A DNA stretch of 9,039 nt. Origin: Clostridia bacterium (GTDB lineage Bacteria; Bacillota; Clostridia; Christensenellales; UBA1242). The notes under the pieces are model-generated. The model had not been told where the DNA came from. It did not search any database and saw nothing but the letters and a program-made list of their open reading frames with translations. Made by a program: the position numbers and the translations under genes. Positions 1 through 5,699 of the stretch are shown in pieces. Every line of letters begins with the position of its first letter. Positions within the stretch are counted from its first letter, which is position 1. The stretch covers positions 1-9,039 of the forward strand of contig JAGCSP010000075.1 of the NCBI GenBank assembly GCA_017964105.1, written 5' to 3'.

Positions 1-315
1 TTGCTTTGTGTTTTGTCCTCTTACAGGAAGGCTCTTACGATGGCGAATACCACGATAGCAACCAATTTCTTGTAAGCGTTTAATGTTTAATTGTACTTCT
101 CTTTGCAAGTCACCTTCTACTGTGCAATTCTTTTCGATGTAACTTCTAATTGCAGCTACTTCATCTTCTGTTAAGTCTTTTACACGTGTATCAGGATTAA
201 TTTTTGTTGCTTGCAAAATTTTGTTTGAAGTTTGTCTACCTATACCATAGATATATGTTAAACCAATTTCTACTCTTTTCTCATTAGGTAGATCAATACC
301 AGCAATACGTGCCAT
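1..315 (-). CDS. rpsM: 30S ribosomal protein S13 (partial, C-terminus outside window)
   Basis: S13 sits in the head of the 30S subunit, where it contacts the P-site tRNA and forms bridges to the 50S subunit. The frame stays open from the ATG at 313-315 to the window edge and gives 105 residues beginning MARIAGIDLP. The family pattern is clear: GIG near residues 24-26, DTRVKDLTEDE at about 42-52, EGDLQREVQLNIKRL at 67-81, and the rRNA-binding RGIRHRKSLPVRGQ at 88-101. A full S13 is about 120 residues, so roughly the last 15 to 20 basic residues are missing. The start is supported by AAGGAG (minus strand, 323-328) seven bases upstream. It follows rpmJ after an unusually long 110-base gap containing inverted repeats. 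Identification is certain from sequence and context. Confidence 0.97.
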   Translation of the reverse strand, partial: MARIAGIDLPNEKRVEIGLTYIYGIGRQTSNKILQATKINPDTRVKDLTEDEVAAIRSYIEKNCTVEGDLQREVQLNIKRLQEIGCYRGIRHRKSLPVRGQNTKQ

Positions 316-357
316 TTTGTTTCTCCTTAAAAAACTTTTTTATATTTAATATATTCA

Positions 358-388
358 CACAATAAGTATAATCAGCCGCCTTATTGTG
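358..388 (-). repeat. 9-bp inverted repeat / possible hairpin upstream of rpsM
   Basis: On the minus strand the arms are CACAATAAG and CTTATTGTG, a perfect 9-bp match around a 13-base loop GCGGCTGATTATA. The bases just outside the arms do not pair, so the repeat is sharply bounded. It could form an RNA hairpin in the leader of rpsM, or be a DNA operator, since the half-site centres are 22 bases apart (about two helical turns). Either role is inferred; only the symmetry is seen. Confidence 0.55.
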
Positions 389-401
389 ATTATTTTTGAA
401 C

Positions 402-415
402 TCATAATTTTATGA
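402..415. repeat. 14-base palindrome downstream of rpmJ
   Basis: The plus strand reads TCATAATTTTATGA, two perfect 6-base arms around two bases. It lies about ten bases outside the rpmJ stop codon. In such AT-rich sequence a palindrome this short can arise by chance, and its role is unknown. Confidence 0.3.
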
Positions 416-425
416 AATCAAAAAA

Positions 426-542
426 TTAGCCTTGTCTTTGTTTGTGCTTAGGATATTTTGAGCAAATAACCATGACAACGCCGTCACGTTTGATAACTTT
501 GCAACTATCGCACATTTTCTTAACTGATGGTCTTACTTTCAT
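426..542 (-). CDS. rpmJ: 50S ribosomal protein L36
   Basis: This small gene encodes 38 residues running from MKVRPSVKKM to PKHKQRQG. L36 is the smallest 50S protein and helps order 23S rRNA late in assembly. It is the zinc-binding form: C11, C14, C27 and H33 make the C-x2-C-x12-C-x5-H ribbon. Bacillus-type L36 has four residues between the last cysteine and the histidine, while this one has five, as in the E. coli type. AGGAG lies seven bases before the ATG (538-542 region). The gene starts 18 bases after infA, and the adjacent infA-rpmJ-rpsM order is the usual one in Bacillota. The length, ligands and C-terminus leave little doubt. Confidence 0.96.
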   Translation of the reverse strand: MKVRPSVKKMCDSCKVIKRDGVVMVICSKYPKHKQRQG

Positions 543-560
543 TTCTTTTCTCCTAAATTT

Positions 561-794
561 TTATTGTTTTGTAATTGTTTTGTTGCGCCATATAATTCTA
601 CCTTTGGTTAAATCATATAGTGACATTTCAACTTTTACTTGGTCACCCACAAGAATGCGGATATTGTTTAGGTGTAGTTTACCTGATAAATATGCTGTAA
701 TAACATATCCGTTAGTAAGTTTTACTTTGAAGTTTGCATTGCGCATAACCTCAATTACTTCACCTTCTGTTTCGATTACGTCAGCTTTTGACAC
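561..794 (-). CDS. infA: Translation initiation factor IF-1
   Basis: IF-1 is a single OB-fold protein that occupies the 30S A site during initiation and helps IF-2 and IF-3 select the initiator tRNA. The 77-residue product shows the family hallmarks: DVIETEGEVIEVMRNANFKVKL in pieces from about residue 5 to 26, SGKLHLNNIRILVGD at 37-51, and SLYDLTKGRI at 58-67. I chose the GTG at 792-794 because AAGGAGG (802-808) lies seven bases upstream. The longer reading from a TTG at 798-800 would leave only one base between Shine-Dalgarno and start. The C-terminal tail RNKTITKQ makes it about five residues longer than the usual 72. It appears to be the first gene of a promoter-led segment infA-rpmJ-rpsM. 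Confidence 0.96.
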   Translation of the reverse strand: MSKADVIETEGEVIEVMRNANFKVKLTNGYVITAYLSGKLHLNNIRILVGDQVKVEMSLYDLTKGRIIWRNKTITKQ

Positions 795-801
795 TAACAA
801 T

Positions 802-808
802 CCTCCTT
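802..808 (-). promoter_or_regulatory. infA ribosome binding site (decides the start)
   Basis: AAGGAGG on the minus strand. Its seven-base spacing to the GTG at 792-794 supports that codon, and its one-base spacing argues against the TTG at 798-800. Confidence 0.85.
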
Positions 809-830
809 GAAAAAACTAATAATCCAATTA

Positions 831-859
831 ATTATATCACAATTACTTTGTAATTGAAA
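831..859 (-). promoter_or_regulatory. Candidate sigma-70/SigA-type promoter for infA-rpmJ-rpsM
   Basis: On the minus strand TATAAT (831-836) is a perfect -10 element and is preceded by TGA (837-839), giving an extended -10. A weak -35, TTTCAA (854-859), lies at the standard 17-base spacing. Initiation would fall near 820-825, about 25 to 30 bases before the infA start. It sits in the widest gap of the window, where an extra promoter is plausible because map is the last tightly packed gene. A perfect palindrome (840-856) fills the spacer. This is read from consensus matches only. Confidence 0.55.
840..856. repeat. 7-3-7 palindrome within the candidate infA promoter
   Basis: The plus strand reads CAATTACTTTGTAATTG, two perfect 7-base arms around TTT. 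It occupies almost all of the -35/-10 spacer and touches both elements, the position expected of a repressor operator. A chance AT-rich palindrome is possible, and no regulator is encoded nearby. Confidence 0.45.
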
Positions 860-959
860 TATAGAATTTTAATTTTTTACATCATAAATTTTAATAATAT
901 TGTTACATTATTTAGATATAACTACATCTAATCTAATAAACCATTACTTAACCAAATCA
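860..959 (-). other. AT-rich map-infA spacer without a gene
   Basis: This stretch between the map stop codon and the candidate promoter holds no supported ORF, no GC-rich hairpin with a T-run, and no recognisable RNA gene. A short imperfect TAGAT/ATCTA repeat is visible but weak. Many Clostridia carry a small KOW-domain (L14e-like) gene between map and infA. There is no room for it here and no remnant that I can see. Confidence 0.5.
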
Positions 960-1703
960 TTACAATGTGAGTATTTCTACTCCATTATCTGTAATGAGAA
1001 TGGTATTTTCATAGTGAGCGGCAGGTAGTCCATCAGCGGTAACACATGTCCAACCATCTGACAAAAATCTTACATATCGCTCGCCCATATTTACCATAGG
1101 TTCTATTGCAATTACTGCATTAGCATTTAACCTTGGGCCAGAGCCAGCACGTCCGAAATTTGGAACATCTGGTTCTTCGTGTAATTTACTACCCACTCCG
1201 TGACCTACAAGCTCACGCACAATGGAATAACCATGTTTTTCTACATAGTTTTGCACTCTGTGAGATATATCTCCCACAAATGCACCAGCTTTAAGACCTT
1301 TAATACCTTCAAAGAAACTCTCTTCGGTTACCTTAACAAGTTTTTTAACTTTTGGATCAACTTTGCCAACACAGAATGTGCGACATGCATCTCCATGATA
1401 ACCTTTGTAACATGCGCCAACATCAATGCTGATGATATCACCTTCTTTTAGTTTTCTGTTGCCCGGAATGCCATGCACAATTTCTTCATTGATAGATGCA
1501 CAAATTGATGCTGGAAATCCGTTGTAGTTTTTAAAACTAGGTCTTGCGCCTTTGCTTGTGATAAAGTCATAGGCCAATTTATCTAATTCCTTAGTGGTAA
1601 TATTAGGTTTAATATTTTTGCCAACTAATTCTAGCGTATCACGTGTGATTGCACCGGCAATACGTAATAATTCAATTTCTTCGCTTGTTTTTAGTTTAAT
1701 CAT
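960..1703 (-). CDS. map: Methionine aminopeptidase, type I
   Basis: The enzyme removes the initiator methionine from nascent proteins when the second residue is small, using a two-metal centre. The 247-residue product has the complete type I pita-bread fold core with no N-terminal zinc-finger or SH3-binding extension. All five metal ligands are visible: D94 (SIDVG), D105 (GYHGDACRTF), H168 (GHGVG), E201 (AIEPM) and E232 (HYENT). The substrate-contacting H77 (VHGIP) and H175 (LHEEP) are also present. Its ATG overlaps the adk stop codon in an ATGA (1700-1703) and has no clear Shine-Dalgarno sequence, so translation is probably coupled to adk. Placement after secY and adk is the common Bacillota arrangement. 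It is the last gene before the roughly 165-base gap. Confidence 0.97.
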   Translation of the reverse strand: MIKLKTSEEIELLRIAGAITRDTLELVGKNIKPNITTKELDKLAYDFITSKGARPSFKNYNGFPASICASINEEIVHGIPGNRKLKEGDIISIDVGACYKGYHGDACRTFCVGKVDPKVKKLVKVTEESFFEGIKGLKAGAFVGDISHRVQNYVEKHGYSIVRELVGHGVGSKLHEEPDVPNFGRAGSGPRLNANAVIAIEPMVNMGERYVRFLSDGWTCVTADGLPAAHYENTILITDNGVEILTL

Positions 1704-2338
1704 TTATTATCAACTATATATTCTTTTACCTTATTAAATGTAAGTTGAATACATTTTCTAGGGTTTCTGGCTTGTACTTCGTTTCCATTTATGGTAACAA
1801 GTATGCCTAATTTGTCAAAATACTCTATTAATGGGTATGTTTGACTATAATATGTATCCATGCGTTCTTGTATGCGCATATCTTCATCTCTCACTTTGAG
1901 CATATGACCACATTTTGCACACACTTTTTTGTCATATGTGAGTTTACTATATATCTCACCACAACTTTCGCATGTAAGTCTGTTTTGTATTCTTTCAATT
2001 ACTATGTCTTTATCCACATCAAAATATATTACATAATCTAAACTGACTTTTTTCAAAAATAATTCAGCTTGATTTATAGTACGTGGAAATCCATCTAAAA
2101 TAAATCCATTTTTGCAATCATCTTGACTGATACGTTCCATAACCAAATCAATTACAATTTCATCTGGAACAAGTGTAGACATATATTTTTTAATTTTTTG
2201 TCCTAGTGGAGTGTTTTGTGATATTGCCCTGCGGAATAAATCTCCCGTACTTATATGGGCAATATCATAATACTCACTAAGAAGTTTTGCTTGTGTGCCC
2301 TTGCCTGAGCCAGGTGCACCTAATAAACTTATTTTCAT
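1700..2338 (-). CDS. adk: Adenylate kinase (four-cysteine lid, unusually short)
   Basis: Adenylate kinase interconverts ATP plus AMP and two ADP in the cytoplasm. The 212-residue product starts with the P-loop GAPGSGKGT (7-15). The AMP site follows, with T31 and R36 in STGDLFR, then R86 and Q90 in GFPRTINQ. The lid carries C123, C126, C140 and C143 as two CxxC pairs, expected to bind one zinc. The lid is odd: usual lids read RLTGRR before the first cysteine pair, but here RLT is followed directly by CESCG. The second arginine that normally binds ATP (R123 in E. coli numbering) is therefore missing. The stretch around NPPK is also gone. R120, R150 and R159 remain as candidate catalytic arginines. 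The gene begins 12 bases after secY and overlaps map by four. Confidence 0.95.
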   Translation of the reverse strand: MKISLLGAPGSGKGTQAKLLSEYYDIAHISTGDLFRRAISQNTPLGQKIKKYMSTLVPDEIVIDLVMERISQDDCKNGFILDGFPRTINQAELFLKKVSLDYVIYFDVDKDIVIERIQNRLTCESCGEIYSKLTYDKKVCAKCGHMLKVRDEDMRIQERMDTYYSQTYPLIEYFDKLGILVTINGNEVQARNPRKCIQLTFNKVKEYIVDNK

Positions 2339-2350
2339 TTAAACCTTACC

Positions 2351-3637
2351 TTATTTGTTTAAAAATCCTTTGTAGTTTCTCATAAGCATTTGACTTTCAA
2401 GTGATTTTTGCAATTCAAGAGCAACTGATACTACGATAAGTAATCCTGTTGCACTAAATGCACTCACCAAACTTCCTGTTGTGCTAATACCTTTAAATAT
2501 TAAGCTTGGCACAATTGCAATAATTGCTAAGAAGCCTGCACCAAATAATGTAATTCTATTTGATATTTTCTTCAAATATTCAGCAGTTGGTTTTCCTGGA
2601 CGAATGCCTGGAATAAATCCACCATTTTGTTGAATTTGCTTTGAGATATCTTCTGGATTAAATGTTATTTGTGTCCAGAAATATGCAAAGAATGTAATTA
2701 ACAAACCAACTAGTATGATGTATACCCAGCTACCAGCACCAAGCCATTCGCTATACCAAGCAAATGCTGAACTGTTTGGCCAAAATATAGACATTACTAA
2801 TTGTGGGAATGTAAGGATTGACATTGCAAAGATAATTGGCATAACACCAGTTGCATTCAATCTTACTGGAATATATGTGCTTTGACCGCCATACATTTTT
2901 CTTCCCTTAATTTGTTTTGCATATTGTACAGGTACTTTTCTTTCTGCCATATCCATAAACACAATGAATGCGAATATGAACACAAGTGCAAATACAAATA
3001 ATAGTAATTCCCACAAACTTTCCATGTTGCCAGAGAAAATTTGTGTTAAATTCATATAAATTGAGTTACCAGCTGTAGATAGAATACCTACGAAGATAAG
3101 AAGTGACAAACCATTGGCAATGCCAAGAGCTGTAATCTTCTCACCTAGCCAGTATGTGAACATACTTCCTGCAACTAAGGTTAAGACAACCAATAGTCCT
3201 ACTAGCCATGCTGGGAATAGTAAGGTATTCAATGCATCAGAATAACTAATAACAATAGCAACTGCTTGGATTGTTGCAAGCAACAATGCTGCATACTTTG
3301 TATATTGAGCTATCTTTTTTCTACCCTCTTCACCCATTTTGCTTAGTCTTTCTAATGAAGGAATAGCAATGGATAACAATTGGATAATAATTGATGCACT
3401 AATATATGGTGAAATACCTAATGCAAGAATAGCGCCTTGGCTTAATGCACCACCACTAATAGAACTTAGAAGTGATAAAAAGCTTTGGCTTTCTACTGTA
3501 GAACTGAATACTTCGGTATTAATACCTGGTGTTGGAATCCAGCAACCAAGACGATATACCAATATAAGTGCTATGGTTATGAAGATTTTGTTTCTTATCT
3601 CTTTAACCTTAAATGCATCAATAATTGTTTTGAACAT
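2351..3637 (-). CDS. secY: Preprotein translocase subunit SecY
   Basis: SecY forms the protein-conducting channel of the SecYEG complex in the cytoplasmic membrane and takes substrates from SecA or directly from ribosomes. The 428-residue product has ten hydrophobic segments, roughly at 17-33, 67-93, 115-132, 145-163, 174-190, 208-228, 263-285, 302-322, 363-381 and 387-407. Family landmarks include GALSQGAILALGISPYISA (63-81) after the plug region, ERKVPVQYAKQ (232-242), and the cytoplasmic loop QIQQNGGFIPGIRPG (334-348) that contacts SecA and the ribosome. Length is normal. The start overlaps the rplO stop by one base (TAATG), with a GAGGTG Shine-Dalgarno sequence inside the end of rplO, so the two are translationally coupled. 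Confidence 0.98.
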   Translation of the reverse strand: MFKTIIDAFKVKEIRNKIFITIALILVYRLGCWIPTPGINTEVFSSTVESQSFLSLLSSISGGALSQGAILALGISPYISASIIIQLLSIAIPSLERLSKMGEEGRKKIAQYTKYAALLLATIQAVAIVISYSDALNTLLFPAWLVGLLVVLTLVAGSMFTYWLGEKITALGIANGLSLLIFVGILSTAGNSIYMNLTQIFSGNMESLWELLLFVFALVFIFAFIVFMDMAERKVPVQYAKQIKGRKMYGGQSTYIPVRLNATGVMPIIFAMSILTFPQLVMSIFWPNSSAFAWYSEWLGAGSWVYIILVGLLITFFAYFWTQITFNPEDISKQIQQNGGFIPGIRPGKPTAEYLKKISNRITLFGAGFLAIIAIVPSLIFKGISTTGSLVSAFSATGLLIVVSVALELQKSLESQMLMRNYKGFLNK

Positions 3638-4083
3638 TATAGCACCTCTACTTTGCCACCAGCCTTAGTGATCTTTAGTACTGCAGATTCGGAAAATGCA
3701 TTTGCTTTAACAGTCAATGCCTTTTCAAGTTTTCCGTTGCCTAATACTTTCACACCATAAGGGGCAATACTACTTATTAGTTTATTTTTCAATAGTAACT
3801 CTGCTGTAACTACAGTATTTTCTTTTAATGTATTTAATTGACTAACATTAACAATTGTATACTCTTTGTGGAAATTTTTATTGTTAAATCCACGACGTGG
3901 TAATCTACGGGTTAAAGGCATTTGACCACCCTCGAAGCCTGGACGAACACCGCCGCCACTACGAGAATTTTGACCTTTGGTACCTCTACCACTTGTTTTG
4001 CCTAGACCAGAACCGATACCACGACCAATTCTTCTAGCGCTCTTTGTGCTGTTTGCTGCGGGAGCAATTTGATGTAATTTCAT
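3637..4083 (-). CDS. rplO: 50S ribosomal protein L15
   Basis: L15 is a late-assembling 50S protein whose extended N-terminal arm threads into 23S rRNA. The 148-residue product has the characteristic glycine- and arginine-rich arm, with GRGIGSGLGKTSGRGTKGQ at 20-38, RPGFEGGQMPLTRRLPRRGF at 47-66, and a compact C-terminal domain ending AGGKVEVL. Length is normal for the family. It starts nine bases after TAGGAGG (4093-4099), which also contains the rpmD stop codon. Its own stop overlaps secY by one base, which ties secY production to ribosomal protein translation. Confidence 0.98.
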   Translation of the reverse strand: MKLHQIAPAANSTKSARRIGRGIGSGLGKTSGRGTKGQNSRSGGGVRPGFEGGQMPLTRRLPRRGFNNKNFHKEYTIVNVSQLNTLKENTVVTAELLLKNKLISSIAPYGVKVLGNGKLEKALTVKANAFSESAVLKITKAGGKVEVL

Positions 4084-4096
4084 GTTATTCTCCCTC

Positions 4097-4468
4097 CTAC
4101 TTCACTTCTTCCACTGTTACCAAGTGTGCAACTTTGTGAATCATACCACGTGTGCTTGCATTATCTGGTAATACTTTGGATGAATGTAATTTTTTAAGTC
4201 CCAAGCTCTCTAATACTTTTGCTTGACGTTTGTCATAACCAATAACACTCTTTGTGTAGGTTACTTTTACTTGTTTTACAGCTTTTTTAGCTGCTACTTT
4301 TGGTTCTGCTACTTTTTCAGGTTGTTTATTTTCTACTTTTGCTTCTGCTTTTACTGCTTTTGGTGCAGCTGGTTTCTTTGCAGCAGCTGGTTTTTTAGCT
4401 GCAGCTGAACTTGCAGGTGCTTTCTTTGTAGTTGTAGCAGGTTTTGTTGTTTCCTTTGTTTCTGCCAT
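4097..4468 (-). CDS. rpmD: 50S ribosomal protein L30 with long Ala/Lys/Pro-rich N-terminal extension
   Basis: The L30 core lies at about residues 66-123: KVTYTKSVIG, then LGLKKLHSSKVLPDN, then RGMIHKVAHLVTVEEVK. It matches the whole of a normal L30, which is about 60 residues. The first 65 residues are extra and made almost entirely of Ala, Lys, Pro, Thr, Glu and Val, with repeats of the AAAKKPAA kind. They are predicted disordered and basic. The ATG at 4466-4468 has AAGGAG fused to the rpsE stop codon just upstream. No ATG, GTG or TTG precedes the core closely, so the extension appears to be translated. Position between rpsE and rplO is canonical. The function of the tail is unknown; rRNA contact or simple drift are both possible. 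Confidence 0.95.
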   Translation of the reverse strand: MAETKETTKPATTTKKAPASSAAAKKPAAAKKPAAPKAVKAEAKVENKQPEKVAEPKVAAKKAVKQVKVTYTKSVIGYDKRQAKVLESLGLKKLHSSKVLPDNASTRGMIHKVAHLVTVEEVK

Positions 4469-4478
4469 AATAAACTCC

Positions 4479-5018
4479 TTACAATATTTCGCTTACTTCT
4501 TTACCACGTAGTTTTGCAACTTCTTCTTTTGTTCTTAATTTGGAAAGACCATCAAGTGTTGCTTTAACAACGTTTGTTTTGCTACGTGAACCATAGCATT
4601 TTGCTGTGATATCTTTGATACCACATAGTTCTACTACAGGACGAACAGAACCACCAGCAATAATACCAGTACCTTCTGCACTTGGTAGTAATTTTACTAC
4701 TGATGTACCAAATTTACCGATAATTTCGTGTGGAATTGTTGTTCCTTCTAGAGCAATTTTAACCATATGTTTCTTTGCGCTAAGTGTTGCTTTGTCAATT
4801 GCATTTGGCACTTCAGCAGCTTTACCACTGCCTACTCCTACTGAGCCTTTGCCATCACCAGCAACTACTAATGCTGCAAAACGCATATTACGACCACCCT
4901 TAACAACTTTTGTAACGCGATTTACGTTTACAAGTTTGCTTTGAATTGGGTCTACTTCTTTATTAAAAGGCTTACGCTCTTTTCTTTCATTTCTTTTTTC
5001 TTTTTCTTCTCTTGCCAT
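4479..5018 (-). CDS. rpsE: 30S ribosomal protein S5
   Basis: S5 lies on the back of the 30S subunit near the mRNA entry site and affects decoding accuracy and mRNA unwinding. The 179-residue product contains the N-terminal double-stranded-RNA-binding-like domain with the signature GGRNMRFAALVVAGDGKGSV (41-60). GSGKAAEVPNAI (63-74), TTIPHEIIGKFG (93-104) and the C-terminal domain with EGTGIIAGG (115-123) follow. The end KLRGKEVSEIL is typical. A highly charged N-terminal stretch, MAREEKEKRNERKERK, makes it about 13 residues longer than the usual 166. Similar charged leaders are common in Clostridia. The start has TAAGGAG upstream, in which the TAA is the rplR stop codon. Confidence 0.98.
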   Translation of the reverse strand: MAREEKEKRNERKERKPFNKEVDPIQSKLVNVNRVTKVVKGGRNMRFAALVVAGDGKGSVGVGSGKAAEVPNAIDKATLSAKKHMVKIALEGTTIPHEIIGKFGTSVVKLLPSAEGTGIIAGGSVRPVVELCGIKDITAKCYGSRSKTNVVKATLDGLSKLRTKEEVAKLRGKEVSEIL

Positions 5019-5028
5019 ATTCTACTCC

Positions 5029-5397
5029 TTAGAACTCAAGTCCTGCTTTTCTTGCACCATCAGCAAGTGCTTTAACACGACCTGTATAAATATAACCAGC
5101 TCTGTCAAACACTACTGATTTTACGCCTGCTTTAATAGCATTTTTTGCTACGCATTCGCCTACAATAGCAGCAGCCTCTTGTTTGGATTTACCAGCTACC
5201 CTAGTAGCAATGGATTTTACTTTTGTAGATGCACTAGCAATTGTTACACCTTTTGTGTCATCAATAACTTGTGCATAAATATGGTTTAGACTACGATAAA
5301 CACATAGTCTTGGGCGCTCAGCTGTACCAGAAATTTTTTGTCTTGTACGAAGAGCACGAACTTTTCTATCTTTATTCTTATTGTTTTTACTTAACAT
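5029..5397 (-). CDS. rplR: 50S ribosomal protein L18
   Basis: L18 binds 5S rRNA together with L5 and helps form the central protuberance of the 50S subunit. The 122-residue product has a lysine- and arginine-rich N-terminus (KNNKNKDRKVRALRTRQKIS). RPRLCVYRSLNHIYAQVIDD follows at 28-47, and the conserved C-terminal stretch FDRAGYIYTGRVKALADGAR is at 97-116. Length is normal. An AGGAG lies before the ATG and directly follows the stop codon of rplF, so its expression depends on ribosomes completing the downstream part of rplF or on independent initiation. That matters because of the stop codon inside rplF. Confidence 0.98.
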   Translation of the reverse strand: MLSKNNKNKDRKVRALRTRQKISGTAERPRLCVYRSLNHIYAQVIDDTKGVTIASASTKVKSIATRVAGKSKQEAAAIVGECVAKNAIKAGVKSVVFDRAGYIYTGRVKALADGARKAGLEF

Positions 5398-5411
5398 AAT
5401 TCTACTCTCCT

Positions 5412-5690
5412 TTATTTCTTAGCACTCTTTGCTTCTTTTCTTACAACAACTTCGTCGCTGTAGCTAATACCATATGCATGATAAGGTTCGCAAGGTTTAA
5501 TATCGCGAATGTATGCAGCAAATCTGCCTACTTGTTCTTTATCAATGCCTTTTACTGATATTTCTGTTTTATCTCCTGTAAGTTTGATGCCTGGTTCTGC
5601 TTTTACTAACACTGGATGTGATAAACCAATGCCAAGTTCTACATCATTACCCTTTTGAGTAACTTTAAAACCAACACCATTTACATTCAA
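5412..5690 (-). CDS. rplF: L6 C-terminal domain fragment (possible TTG reinitiation)
   Basis: This is the remainder of L6 after the TAA, in the same frame. It runs from LNVNGVGFKV, with VELGIGLSHPV, KTEISVKGIDKEQVGRFAAYIR and EPYHAYGISYSDEVVVRKE following, and covers the complete second domain. A TTG at 5688-5690, six bases after the stop, could serve for reinitiation. No good Shine-Dalgarno sequence precedes it (only AAGGG about 13 bases away), so independent translation looks weak. The conserved EPYKGKG motif of L6 reads EPYHAYG here (residues 154-160 of the full reading). Confidence 0.45.
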   Translation of the reverse strand: MNVNGVGFKVTQKGNDVELGIGLSHPVLVKAEPGIKLTGDKTEISVKGIDKEQVGRFAAYIRDIKPCEPYHAYGISYSDEVVVRKEAKSAKK

Positions 5691-5696
5691 TTTCTT

Positions 5697-5699
5697 TTA
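5697..5699 (-). other. In-frame TAA inside rplF
   Basis: The stop lies between TAC (Tyr83) and AAGAAA (Lys-Lys), in the frame shared by both L6 halves. TAA is used as a normal terminator by most other genes in the window, so reassignment of TAA is excluded here. One base change from GAA, AAA or CAA would create it. Confidence 0.9.

Larger units (their letters stand above)
316..425 (-). other. rpmJ-rpsM intercistronic region with inverted repeats
   Basis: This 110-base AT-rich gap is far longer than those between most genes here. On the transcribed strand it holds, in order, a 14-base palindrome at 402-415, a 9-bp inverted repeat at 358-388, an A-run/T-run pair at about 331-341 and the rpsM Shine-Dalgarno sequence at 323-328. 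I found no convincing sigma-70-type promoter and no open reading frame. The stem is AT-rich and lacks a following T-run, so it does not look like an intrinsic terminator. Confidence 0.6.

Noticed and set aside
358..388. Intrinsic terminator after rpmJ
   Set aside because: The stem is AT-rich and is followed by TGAATATATT, with no T-run next to it.
316..425. A separate promoter for rpsM
   Set aside because: TATACT and TATATT occur but neither has an acceptable -35 at 16-18 bases.
798..800. TTG start for infA giving 79 residues
   Set aside because: It leaves one base after AAGGAGG. The GTG two codons later has ideal spacing and gives the usual M-x-K-x-D-V-I-E start.
860..959. A small KOW-domain gene between map and infA, as in many Clostridia
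   Set aside because: The space is too short, and the only ATG-led frame seen is about ten codons with no ribosome binding site.
4223..4408. Plus-strand open frame rich in Phe/Cys/Tyr opposite rpmD
   Set aside because: It is the antisense shadow of the Lys/Ala-rich rpmD extension. The same applies to the other plus-strand open frames; none has family features or a matching ribosome binding site.
4274..4468. rpmD extension as a misassigned start or a fused separate small gene
   Set aside because: No start codon with a ribosome binding site lies near the L30 core, and the frame is continuous from the well-placed ATG at 4468.
5697..5699. Reassignment of TAA to a sense codon in this organism
   Set aside because: Most other genes in the window end at TAA exactly where their families end, and no other gene is interrupted, so TAA works as a stop.
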